Of a stretch of 64,000 bases of DNA, positions 33,869 through 41,863 are shown piece after piece. Origin of the DNA: JAVBTR01 sp031556065 (lineage in GTDB: Bacteria; Bacillota; Clostridia; Christensenellales; Aristaeellaceae); NCBI GenBank assembly GCA_031556065.1, contig JAVBTR010000008.1, positions 80,192 through 144,191 on the forward strand, given 5' to 3'. The number at the start of each line of letters is the position of its first letter. Position 1 is the stretch's first letter. A program made the position numbers and the translations under genes. Below the pieces are notes generated by a model. It ran no database searches. It was given only the letters and a program-made list of their open reading frames with translations, and was not told the origin of the DNA.

Positions 33869-36076
33869 CTACTCCGGCTTTTTTATTTGGGTCAATGCCT
33901 TATTCAAGGCGATGACCACATTCTCGCTGATAGCGTTCCCGGCGGAGCGCAAAGTTTCTTCCACAGTGCGGCGGTTCATCATTTCGATCATTTCAGGAGA
34001 ATGCTTTACACCTACAGCCACATCCCCGCGAGTGGCAGCCATCTTCGCCATGAAACCGCCTATTAGTACCGCGCCTTCTGGAGTTTTTAAGATATCGCCT
34101 AACTTATCCTTAATGGAGAAATAGCCTTTAGGGGCTTCCATTCCTTCTTTTTCAAACCAATTGATAACGGCGTTGTCTTCCAGAATGTATTCTTTTTGGG
34201 GCTGTGCCACCTTGCGAATACGAATGGTATCCGTTAATGAACCGCTTTGAACCATAATAATATGCTCGCCGGATATAGGTGTGGTAAAGGTAAATACTTT
34301 TTCTCCTTTCTGGGTACCCAAAAGCTTACCATCCATGAAAAGCGAAACACTGCTCTGATTGGAATAGACCTTCACAGTAGTGATGTCTTCGTGTCTATCC
34401 ACATAGCGGCGTGAGCAAAGGTGTACAAATGGCGTGGTGGAAAGGTATGCTTTATATAGGTAGAAAGCATCCTTTTTCGTTTTTCTATCAAAGCTTACCA
34501 ATCCCTTATGGTTGACGCCGTTTTCACCGCCCTCATTGCGGCCATCTGCGCCAAAGTCAAACATATTCCATACGTGGCTGACCCAAATATATGGGCGTTG
34601 GGATAGCAATTTAAGCATATGCTCATGGTAAGCCGCTTGATATTGTTCTGTGTAATCGCCTTTCTCCGGTGCTACGGTTTGATAGCACAGGGTAGCATCT
34701 GCGCCGTACTCGGATAAGCCAACCGCAATATGGGGGTACATAGCGCGGAAACGGTCGAAAAACCGTTCATTATCCTCCAAATCTCCAAGATACCAGCCGT
34801 AATAAAGATTGTAGGAAAGCACATCGGGCAGGGTCACAAGGGGCTCATCTATACTCAGCATAAAAACATGAGCCATAACGGTAGGTCGGCTGCCATCAAG
34901 CTTGTGGCAAAGATCATTTAGCAGCTGATGATTTTGAAAAACTGCCGGGGAAGGGCCGCCATGGGCTGTAATTTCGTTAGAGAGTCCCCAGCAAAAGATG
35001 CTGGGATGATGGTGGCTTTGCACAATCAATTCAGTCATTTGGGAAAGCGTGTTGTCCGTGCCACCGGGCATATGGCAAGTAATATAAGGTATCTCCACCC
35101 ATAAAACGATACCGGCTTGGTCGCACAGATCATAAAAGTATTGATCATGCTGGTAATGTGCCAGACGAATGGTATTAGCGCCCATCTCCTGAATGATTGA
35201 CAGATCTTCTTCCATCATTTGCTGTGTGATGGCGTTTCCCACACCTTTCCAATCCTGATGGCGGGATACGCCGCGCAAAGGATAGGAGTACCCATTCAGC
35301 ATAAAGCCCCGCTCTCCATCCACCTCCATTTGTCGGCAGCCAAAGGGCAAGGTAACGCAATCGTCATTATAAGTGGCGGTCATTTGATATAGATAAGGGT
35401 CTTCAATACCGTTCCATAAATGTACATCCGGGATCAGTATTTCACTTAAAGCATAACCGCTTTCAATAACCGCGCTCGCAGAACCAACATTATGAATCAG
35501 AAAAGTAACTGTATCGCCATCTTTAGCGCCGGATAGCCACGCTTCCAGCTTTACCTCTGCATGCCGTGCCACAATTTTCGGTGTAATCTTAATTCCCGGC
35601 GAGCCATGGTAATTAAGATCAAAATGAGCAGCAGGCACGATAATGAGATTCACATCCCGGTATAGCCCACCGTAAAAGGTAAAATCAGCTTTTTGCGGAT
35701 AGACGTTGTCGTTGGGGCTGTTATCTACATCAATACACAGTTCGTTATTGCCTGTTTTTGCGTTCTTTAGATGAACACGAAATGTGGAATAACCGCCATC
35801 ATGATGTGCCAGCTTTTCTCCATTCCAAATGACATCAGCTGAAGCATTGGCTCCCTTGATTTCAAGATAAAGCTGTTTACTATCTTGTAACGAAGGAACA
35901 GTAATAACCTTTTCATAGCGGCATTTTCCGCGAAAGTAGTCGTTTCCTCCATCCTGACCGTCTAGAGCGTTCCATGTGTGCGGAAGATGAACCGTTTGGT
36001 AAGCCTCAGGACACTGGCCTTGTTGGATTGGCTGGTGGAATTTCCAATTGTCATTTATCCGGATGATATTTCTCAT
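33869..36076 (-). CDS. Family 2 glycoside hydrolase (cargo of the mobilisable element)
   Basis: A 735-residue GH2 enzyme: a sugar-binding jelly roll (about 1-150), an Ig-like domain (about 155-245), and a TIM barrel with the acid/base Glu368 in WGLSNEI and nucleophile Glu456 in GLSEYGAD, followed by an Ig-like C-terminus. No signal peptide. GH2 includes beta-galactosidases, beta-glucuronidases and beta-mannosidases; the specificity cannot be read from these motifs. GAGGAG lies eight bases before the ATG at 36076; a GTG at 36085 is less well spaced. It is the first gene of the locus, with its own promoter region. Confidence 0.9.
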   Translation of the reverse strand: MRNIIRINDNWKFHQPIQQGQCPEAYQTVHLPHTWNALDGQDGGNDYFRGKCRYEKVITVPSLQDSKQLYLEIKGANASADVIWNGEKLAHHDGGYSTFRVHLKNAKTGNNELCIDVDNSPNDNVYPQKADFTFYGGLYRDVNLIIVPAAHFDLNYHGSPGIKITPKIVARHAEVKLEAWLSGAKDGDTVTFLIHNVGSASAVIESGYALSEILIPDVHLWNGIEDPYLYQMTATYNDDCVTLPFGCRQMEVDGERGFMLNGYSYPLRGVSRHQDWKGVGNAITQQMMEEDLSIIQEMGANTIRLAHYQHDQYFYDLCDQAGIVLWVEIPYITCHMPGGTDNTLSQMTELIVQSHHHPSIFCWGLSNEITAHGGPSPAVFQNHQLLNDLCHKLDGSRPTVMAHVFMLSIDEPLVTLPDVLSYNLYYGWYLGDLEDNERFFDRFRAMYPHIAVGLSEYGADATLCYQTVAPEKGDYTEQYQAAYHEHMLKLLSQRPYIWVSHVWNMFDFGADGRNEGGENGVNHKGLVSFDRKTKKDAFYLYKAYLSTTPFVHLCSRRYVDRHEDITTVKVYSNQSSVSLFMDGKLLGTQKGEKVFTFTTPISGEHIIMVQSGSLTDTIRIRKVAQPQKEYILEDNAVINWFEKEGMEAPKGYFSIKDKLGDILKTPEGAVLIGGFMAKMAATRGDVAVGVKHSPEMIEMMNRRTVEETLRSAGNAISENVVIALNKALTQIKKPE

Positions 36077-36556
36077 AAAACTCACTCCTCATATTGCACA
36101 ATATAGAGTTAGCTACCTTGATTGTAAACCTATCATAATAGATCCGAGCAACTCGGCGTTAGAAAATTTCAACCATATATAGAACGATTCGTTTCTGCTG
36201 TGGATGTTTTCTGTGGATTATTGATGTTTTCCGCTAATATTTGCTGCAAGCATATATTCTTCTGCTTTTAAGGTAGGGATGTTTTGAGAAATGCAAAGAA
36301 AATCAACTGTTAGACGAGAATAAGCCGTATTGGCAAGCGATTTACTCAATTTGGAGCAGCAAGCCCTATTGTTATATTGGTAACCTATTATGAGATACAG
36401 GAACGCAGAAGGGAAAAGCCACGTTTAGAACTGTTAATATCTATTTCGATTGTATTGGGCATAGGCATTGAAACATTGTTGATGGGAAGTGTTGATGACA
36501 TTGCGACAAAATTAAGCGTTTTGAGGTTTTTAGTATTCTGTCTTGACAGAAGCCTC
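36077..36556. other. Right end of the 23.8-kb element: GH2 promoter region and terminal palindrome
   Basis: The GH2 promoter side carries a dyad CCGAG-CAA-CTCGG (36144-36156) that runs into GGCGTTAGAA (36155-36164), the motif shared with the GH88 operon promoter. At the far end TTCTGTCTTGACAGAA (36536-36551) is a perfect 16-bp palindrome five bases from the CCCAAGGGC core and may be a recombinase binding site. A frame opening at 36377 happens to read into the virD4 fragment; its first 60 codons resemble nothing recognised. Confidence 0.5.
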
Positions 36557-36565
36557 CCCAAGGGC
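36557..36565 (+). repeat. Right copy of the 9-bp direct repeat CCCAAGGGC
   Basis: CCCAAGGGC again, followed directly by AGCATCGCC, which encodes SIA, the expected continuation after DPKG in VirD4. Together with 12735-12743 it marks the outer limits of the inserted element. Confidence 0.85.
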
Positions 36566-37102
36566 AGCATCGCCGTAGAATGCGGTAAAATGCTGCTAAA
36601 AGGGCCGCCAAAGATTCGGGATAAGCTAGGCCAAGACGGCAAGCCCCTCAAAAACAAGAAAGGCGAAACCATAACTGAAATTGCACGAGATAAGGCTGGG
36701 AAGATTATTCATGAACCATATCGTATCAAGATTCTGAACACCATCAACTTCAAAAAATCCATGCATTATAACCCCTTTGCGTATATTCACAGCGAAAAGG
36801 ATATTCTCAAATTGGTAACGACCCTAATTTCCAATACTAAAGGGGAAGGGAAATCTTCGGATGACTTCTGGACAAAGGCGGAAACTCTTTTATATACAGC
36901 ACTTATTGCATACATTCATTATGAAGCCCCAGAAGAAGAACGGAATTTCACTACCTTAATTGAGATGATCAATAGCATGGAAACCCGCGAAGATGATGAA
37001 GACTTTCAGAACCCGGTTGACCAAATGTTTGATAAACTGAAAAAGGAAAAGCCTAACCACTTTGCGTTGCGCCAGTATCAGAAATACAAGCTGGCAGCAG
37101 GT
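36557..37102 (+). pseudogene. virD4/traG-like coupling protein, internal fragment
   Basis: The continuation of the coupling protein gene that stops at 12743: about 182 codons from PKGSIAVECGKMLL through FKKSMHYNPFAYI and DDFWTKAETLLYTALIAYI to KYKLAAG. At that point homology ends again and the frame runs into a second recombinase cassette (terminal codons ...SVVWGSVIHHA). The usual continuation with the Walker B region and the rest of the ATPase is not in the window. With the first fragment this covers roughly 355 of about 600 residues. Confidence 0.88.
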
Positions 37103-37152
37103 AGTGTAGTCTGGGGTAGTGTTATTCATCACGCTTGATGAAGACTACACTA
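37102..37152. repeat. Nested inverted repeats at the left end of the second recombinase cassette
   Basis: TAGTGTAGTCT (37102-37112) and AGACTACACTA (37142-37152) are perfect 11-bp inverted repeats. Inside lie TCATCA (37126-37131) and TGATGA (37136-37141) as a second perfect pair. The outer arm starts exactly where VirD4 homology stops. These may be binding sites of the recombinase encoded 26 bases downstream, or a structure in its leader. Confidence 0.65.
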
Positions 37153-38966
37153 GCATTTTATATAGGAGGGAGAAACTGTGATTGAAAACAAAATCACACC
37201 ACTGTACGAACGACTAAGCCGCGAGGACGGCGATGACAGAGAAAGCAACAGCATATCCACGCAAAAAATCCTGCTGGAGAATTATGCACGGAACAACGGG
37301 TTGCCCAATCCAACCCACTTCACGGACGATGGGATATCAGGTACAAGGTTTGACCGTCCGGGCTTCATGGCTATGATGAATGAAGTTGAGGCTGGACATG
37401 TTGAATGCATCGTGATTAAGGATATGTCACGCTTAGGGCGTGACTATCTCAAAGTCGGACAGATCATGGAAATGTTACGGCTAAAAGGTGTACGGCTTAT
37501 TGCCATCAATGACGGCGTGGACAGTCTAAAGGGGGATGATGACTTTACCCCTTTCAGAAACATCATGAACGAGTGGTATGCCAGAGACACTAGCCGTAAA
37601 ATCAAGTCTACCTTCAAGGCAAAGGGTATGAGCGGAAGGCATTGCACAGGCACGGTCATCTATGGCTATTTATGGGCAGATGAAAAGCGGGATAGATGGA
37701 TTGTTGATGATGAAGCCGCTGATGTTGTAAGAAGTATTTTTCATATGACGATGGCAGGTTATGGGCCGTATCAAATTGCCCGTAAGCTGACAGAAAAGCG
37801 CATCGAAATCCCCTCCGTTCATCTTGCCCGACATGGCGAAGGGGTAAATAAAAATAAAGCCATTAAAGATCCGTATGGCTGGTGCAGCACTACCATCTGC
37901 AATATGCTCAGAAAACGGGAATACTTAGGGCATACCTGCAATTTCAAAACACAAAAGCATTTCAAGGATAAGAAGAGCCATTATGTGGATGAAAGCGAAT
38001 GGACAATTTTTGAAAACACTCATGAAGCCATCATCGACCAAACGCTATTTGACAATGTTCAGCGTATTCGCAACAATGTGCGCCGTTACCCCGATGGATG
38101 GGGGGAAGCACATCCTTTGACCGGATTATTGTACTGCGCTGATTGTGGCAGCAAACTGTATGTTCATCGCATCAACAACGGAAAGCGGATAGCGCAATAC
38201 ACCTGTTCTCAATATTCAAAAATACCTGTTGGCGTGTTATGTTCTTCCCAGCATCGAATTAATGCGGACGTTGTTTTGCAACTGGTATCTGCCACACTTC
38301 ATGAAATTGCAATGTCCTCAAAAAGTGACCGTGCCGATTTTATCAAAGCGATTGCTGATGCGCAGGAGGTACAGCAAAGCAACGATATCGCCAAGCGAAA
38401 AAAGCGCCTTGCATTGGCAAAAAAACGTGCGGACGATCTTGAAGTGATTATTCGGACGATCTATGAGGATAACATACTGGGCAAGTTGCCCAAAGATCGA
38501 TATACCGCCCTTGACGAGCAGTATTCCAAAGAGCAGCAGGCGTTACTTAACGAAATTGCCGAACTTGAAAATGCAAACGCTGGTTATGAGGAAAAGACGA
38601 AGTCAGCTGAAAAGTTTTCTATGCTTGTTGAAAAATATGAGAACTTTGATACCCTTACAACAACAATGCTTAATGAGTTTGTCGAAAAAATCATTGTCCA
38701 TGAACGAGCACGAAAGGGTAGCGTCAACACAACGCAAGAGATCGAGATCTACTTCAACTTTATCGGCAAATATGTTCCGCCTCATTATGAAGAAGTAAGT
38801 TTAACCCCGCAGGAAGAAGAAGCACTTCGCAAGCAAGAAGCCCGTAGGGAAAAACTCCACCAAACCTACTTGCGCCGCAAAGAAAATGGAGCGCAAAAAG
38901 CATATCTGGTTATTTCTAACCCTGACGATGGGCCCATTATGGTTTTCAATGTGCAAAGTTTCCGGT
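37103..38966 (+). mobile_element. Minimal serine-recombinase cassette in virD4
   Basis: The segment between the end of VirD4 homology (AAG, coded by GCAGGT at 37097-37102) and the ICE remnant (starting GGTGAT at 38964) contains one recombinase gene and a short leader with inverted repeats. GGT is the only sequence shared by the two borders. Either a tiny element inserted and the ICE later lost the following genes, or the recombinase itself joined two distant core sites and removed the block between. Confidence 0.6.
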
Positions 38967-38968
38967 GA
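37178..38968 (+). CDS. Second large serine recombinase, inserted in virD4
   Basis: A 596-residue large serine recombinase, related to but clearly different from the one at 12.8 kb. Catalytic Ser14 lies in LYERLSRED; VIKDMSRLGRDYLKVGQ follows. Then come the recombinase domain, a zinc ribbon (YCADCGSK ... TCSQY), a coiled coil (about 400-470) and a DUF4368-like region (NEFVEKIIVHERA ... IEIYFNFIGKY). The start is GTG at 37178 with GGAGGGAG six bases upstream. The last residues, after LRRKENGAQK, may be encoded by flanking ICE sequence. No TnpV or other passenger is attached. Its insertion coincides with the loss of the rest of virD4 and the channel genes. Confidence 0.9.
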   Translation: MIENKITPLYERLSREDGDDRESNSISTQKILLENYARNNGLPNPTHFTDDGISGTRFDRPGFMAMMNEVEAGHVECIVIKDMSRLGRDYLKVGQIMEMLRLKGVRLIAINDGVDSLKGDDDFTPFRNIMNEWYARDTSRKIKSTFKAKGMSGRHCTGTVIYGYLWADEKRDRWIVDDEAADVVRSIFHMTMAGYGPYQIARKLTEKRIEIPSVHLARHGEGVNKNKAIKDPYGWCSTTICNMLRKREYLGHTCNFKTQKHFKDKKSHYVDESEWTIFENTHEAIIDQTLFDNVQRIRNNVRRYPDGWGEAHPLTGLLYCADCGSKLYVHRINNGKRIAQYTCSQYSKIPVGVLCSSQHRINADVVLQLVSATLHEIAMSSKSDRADFIKAIADAQEVQQSNDIAKRKKRLALAKKRADDLEVIIRTIYEDNILGKLPKDRYTALDEQYSKEQQALLNEIAELENANAGYEEKTKSAEKFSMLVEKYENFDTLTTTMLNEFVEKIIVHERARKGSVNTTQEIEIYFNFIGKYVPPHYEEVSLTPQEEEALRKQEARREKLHQTYLRRKENGAQKAYLVISNPDDGPIMVFNVQSFR

Positions 38969-39038
38969 TGCAGACCAGCAAGCTGCGGAAGAATTTCAAC
39001 GCTTGCACAGGGACAAGCAGAAGGAGCGTGATGAATGA
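38967..39038 (+). pseudogene. C-terminal remnant of an ICE gene upstream of the NlpC/P60 gene
   Basis: An open frame without its beginning ends DADQQAAEEFQRLHRDKQKERDE at a TGA that overlaps the next start as ATGA. Such tight coupling is usual for neighbouring ICE genes, so this is probably the last 24 codons of the gene that once preceded the hydrolase. By the gene order of Tn1549/CTn4 it would be the end of VirB4 or of a small gene next to it; the peptide alone does not say which. The frame is also open for a further stretch upstream within the recombinase gene. Confidence 0.45.
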
Positions 39039-40774
39039 AACAAGCTAAAAGCCGTGCTGCACCGCGGTTGCAGTTTACTGAGGAGGAAAGGGCGGATCCT
39101 GTGCTGGAAAAACCCATTGCCAAGGCGGAAAAGGCGGCAGACAGGCATGAAAAAGCTCAAAAGAAGCTTCCTGCCCGGAAAAAGCTTTTAAGAAAGCAAA
39201 TGATGGATGCCGCCGGAAATAAAACTGTGCATCTGCATTTTGAGGAGGCAACGGCAAAGCCTCCTGCGAAGATCCAGCATCCTATCGTTAGGCCAATTGC
39301 CAAGGAGCTACGGAAACAGGCAACCAACAGCAATGAGGATGATAATTCGGGTGTGAAAATGGCGCTTAAAAGTGAAGAAGCAGGTGAATCCATCCTCAAA
39401 ATGGGTGATCACGCCTATCATGCGCATCAGCTTAGGCCCTATCGTAATGCCGAAAAAGCAGCCCATAAGCTGGATAAGGCCAATGTACGGTATTTGCAAG
39501 CCAAGCACCAAAGGGATCAGCCGCGACTATCCAGCAACCCTATTTCCCGCTGGCATCAAAAGCGTACTATCCGTAAGGAATACATAGCGGCAAAACGACG
39601 AACGGCCACAGCACAGCAAACCGCCGTGGGTGCGCAAAAAACGGTTCAGCACACAGCCGAAAGAGCGCTAGGTGCCATTACAAAAAAGCCAAAATTCATA
39701 TTGCTGGCAGGGCTGGTTTTTATGCTGATTTGCGTATTGAATACCGTTTCTTCCTGCATGCCGCTTGCCCAAACGATAGTCAATTCCTTTGTGATCGGCA
39801 CCTACCCGGCAACGGAGGAGGATGTTAAAGCCGCAGAGCGTGCTTATGTGGCAAAGGAAAAAGAGCTGGCGGATGAACTAAAACATTATGAACAGCATCA
39901 CCCAGGACACGATGAATACATCATATCTGCCCAGGAAATATGGCATGACCCCTATGCGCTGATCGCCATTATATCAGCCTATTTCGATGGAGAAGAATGG
40001 ACGATCGATTCAGCCTACCCGGTTATTGAGAAATACTTCAACCTGCAATATATTCTCACAGAAGAAGTGCTGCAGGAAACACGTTACCGAACGGAACAGC
40101 GCACCGGGCATAGAACCCTGTTTGATCCAGATACGGGTGAGCCGTATGTGGAGAATTATCAGTACACTGTTCAGGTGCCATATAGCTATACTATTTGCAA
40201 AGTAACGTTGGAAAATCGGGATTTATCGCATATGCCGGTTTACAGTATGAGCCATCACACCATGGGGATGTATGCGCTGTACATGGCCTCTTTGGGCAAT
40301 ATGCCCGATTTGTTTGCAGGCAACCCTTACGCCTCCCACTTAAAAGACCCCATGGTATATGATATTCCGGAGGAAGTATTGGCTGCTGATGAGAAGTTTG
40401 CTCTATTAATGAAGGAAGCCAATAAGTATGTAGGATACCCCTATGTTTGGGGTGGCGCATCCCCGGAAACATCCTTTGATTGTTCAGGGTTTGTATCGTA
40501 TGTGTTTACAGCTTCGGGGGTATACGACACCGGCCGGCTAGGCGCAACCGGGCTATACGGCATTTGCAGAAAAATCACCGTTGAAGAAGCCCGGCCGGGT
40601 GACCTGATCTTCTTTGAGGGCACCATGGGCGAAGGGGTTGGCGGCGTCACCCATGTGGGCATCTATGTGGGCGATAACAAGATGATCCACTGCGGCAATC
40701 CGCTGGGTTATGCTGATCTTACTGATTCCTATTGGCGGAAACATTTCTTTGGGTTTGGCAGGGTGCCTTATTAA
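39035..40774 (+). CDS. ICE cell-wall hydrolase, NlpC/P60 (CD1108 family)
   Basis: A 579-residue protein. A long basic N-terminal region (1-225, cytoplasmic, rich in Lys/Ala/Gln) precedes one membrane segment (ILLAGLVFMLICVLNTV, about 225-245), an extracellular helical domain, and a C-terminal NlpC/P60 peptidase with Cys in FDCSGFVSYVF, His in THVGIYVG and His in MIHCGNP. It would open peptidoglycan locally for the conjugation channel, as the VirB1-like component of Tn1549-type ICEs. It is coupled to the vanished upstream gene by an ATGA overlap. The channel genes that it should serve are missing here. Confidence 0.88.
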   Translation: MKQAKSRAAPRLQFTEEERADPVLEKPIAKAEKAADRHEKAQKKLPARKKLLRKQMMDAAGNKTVHLHFEEATAKPPAKIQHPIVRPIAKELRKQATNSNEDDNSGVKMALKSEEAGESILKMGDHAYHAHQLRPYRNAEKAAHKLDKANVRYLQAKHQRDQPRLSSNPISRWHQKRTIRKEYIAAKRRTATAQQTAVGAQKTVQHTAERALGAITKKPKFILLAGLVFMLICVLNTVSSCMPLAQTIVNSFVIGTYPATEEDVKAAERAYVAKEKELADELKHYEQHHPGHDEYIISAQEIWHDPYALIAIISAYFDGEEWTIDSAYPVIEKYFNLQYILTEEVLQETRYRTEQRTGHRTLFDPDTGEPYVENYQYTVQVPYSYTICKVTLENRDLSHMPVYSMSHHTMGMYALYMASLGNMPDLFAGNPYASHLKDPMVYDIPEEVLAADEKFALLMKEANKYVGYPYVWGGASPETSFDCSGFVSYVFTASGVYDTGRLGATGLYGICRKITVEEARPGDLIFFEGTMGEGVGGVTHVGIYVGDNKMIHCGNPLGYADLTDSYWRKHFFGFGRVPY

Positions 40775-40790
40775 CCCAATAATCCCCATC

Positions 40791-40828
40791 AATGGAAGCA
40801 GCGCCATATAAAGCGATGCTTCCATTTT
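40791..40828 (+). terminator. Terminator between the two hydrolase genes
   Basis: AATGGAAGCA and TGCTTCCATT form a perfect 10-bp stem with a 16-nt loop and are followed by TTCT. It separates the anchored hydrolase from the secreted paralogue. Confidence 0.65.
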
Positions 40829-40858
40829 CTATTCAATCATTTAAAGGAGAGTATTCCA

Positions 40859-41584
40859 ATGAATAAACGCCACTATTTTCGCTATCCGGTAATGCTTACG
40901 CTGCTGATCCTGGCACTCCTTCTTCCTACACTGCACTGTTTTGCGGAAGGGGGTGAGGTTTTCGAGTTCGACTTTGAAAACATCGATTATGAGTATGAGA
41001 TCATACTGGATGACCCTATCTACTTTATGGCTGACAACGATGAAGATTGCCTATGTGATGTGGAAGAAACACCGACACCAACACCTGATCCTACGGAAGA
41101 ACCTATGCCCCAGGAAACAGAATCGCCTGCTTTAACCCCACGGCCACCCAAGAAAGAGCCCCTTCTTTATGATATTCCTAAAGAAGTATTGGCAGCGGAT
41201 GATAAATTCGCCACCTTAATTGAAGAGGCGACCAAATACATCGGATACCCTTATGTATATGGCGGCCATTGTCCGGCTACCTCATTCGATTGCTCCGGCT
41301 TTGTATCCTATGTGTTCACGAATTCAGGCGTATATAAAACGGGAGGCCGTGGTGCGACAGGGCTATATAGCATCTGCGAAAAGATTAACCCGGAAGAAGC
41401 CCGCCCCGGCGATCTGATCTTCTTTCAGGGCACTATGGGGAAAGATGTGGCTGGGGTTACCCATGTGGGCATTTATGTGGGAAATAACATGATGCTCCAC
41501 TGCGGCAATCCCATTGGATATGCGAATATTAGCGAATCCTTCTGGCAAGAGCACTTTTACGCTTACGGCCGCCTGCCATATTGA
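40859..41584 (+). CDS. Secreted NlpC/P60 hydrolase, paralogue of the preceding gene
   Basis: A 241-residue secreted protein: signal peptide (1-30, ending CFA), an acidic stretch, a Pro/Thr-rich linker (about 75-100) and a NlpC/P60 domain (about 110-241). The domain is nearly the same as the end of the upstream hydrolase from YDIPxEVLAAD onwards, with Cys in FDCSGFVSYVF, His in THVGIYVG and His in LHCGNPIGY. It looks like a duplication of that domain fitted with a signal peptide, an addition not usual in Tn1549-like elements. It may loosen peptidoglycan in trans. AAAGGAG precedes the ATG. Confidence 0.85.
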   Translation: MNKRHYFRYPVMLTLLILALLLPTLHCFAEGGEVFEFDFENIDYEYEIILDDPIYFMADNDEDCLCDVEETPTPTPDPTEEPMPQETESPALTPRPPKKEPLLYDIPKEVLAADDKFATLIEEATKYIGYPYVYGGHCPATSFDCSGFVSYVFTNSGVYKTGGRGATGLYSICEKINPEEARPGDLIFFQGTMGKDVAGVTHVGIYVGNNMMLHCGNPIGYANISESFWQEHFYAYGRLPY

Positions 41585-41593
41585 AGTGCTGCC

Positions 41594-41863
41594 ATGAAAT
41601 ACAATACACAACAGCTTCGTATATTGCGCGATAAGAAGCAGGCCCGGTTTGACCGCCTGCAACAAGAGCTTGTGGAATTAGACAAGCGGATATTGGATGC
41701 GGAGGACGAGGAAATCATCACCACCGTCCGCAGCCTTTGCCTAGGCCCGGAAGAAATTGCGGCACTATTACAATCGCTTCAAGGAAACAGCAAAGCACCG
41801 CCCTCTCATGCTAACGAAAAAGATTCTAAAAAACAGGAGGAGGATGACCATGAAAAAGAATAA
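41594..41863 (+). CDS. DUF4315 family ICE protein
   Basis: An 89-residue coiled-coil protein with the DUF4315 pattern: LRILRDKKQARFDRLQQEL near the start and LCLGPEEIAALLQSLQ in the second half. It is always found between the NlpC and DUF4366 genes in Tn1549-like ICEs; its function is unknown to me. It begins nine bases after the hydrolase stop without a strong ribosome binding site, and its end overlaps the next gene by 14 bases. Confidence 0.85.
   Translation: MKYNTQQLRILRDKKQARFDRLQQELVELDKRILDAEDEEIITTVRSLCLGPEEIAALLQSLQGNSKAPPSHANEKDSKKQEEDDHEKE

Larger units (their letters stand above)
12744..36565 (+). mobile_element. 23.8-kb Tn4451-like mobilisable transposon with a glycan catabolic cargo
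   Basis: The element is bounded by CCCAAGGGC (12735-12743 and 36557-36565); deleting 23,822 bp rebuilds an unbroken VirD4 frame. The left part has the Tn4451 gene set: serine recombinase, TnpV, MobA/MobL relaxase (TnpZ-like) and TnpW, with DUF6809, ribbon-helix-helix, DUF4143 and DUF3847 genes between. The right part holds an IS256-family copy and a minus-strand locus with PL8, GH88, GH1, GH2, a sugar importer and an AraC regulator. It can be expected to excise as a circle and be mobilised by another conjugative element. Whether the cargo was captured before or after insertion here cannot be told from this sequence, but no further boundary is seen inside. Confidence 0.85.

Noticed and set aside
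21354..36076. The cargo as a Bacteroides-type PUL
   Set aside because: No SusC/SusD genes are present; the import genes are Gram-positive ABC types.
36377..37138. A single 253-codon gene starting MVTYYEIQE
   Set aside because: Its first 60 codons are the right end of the 23.8-kb element and the last ten belong to the next cassette. Only the middle is real virD4, so I report fragments and not a new gene.
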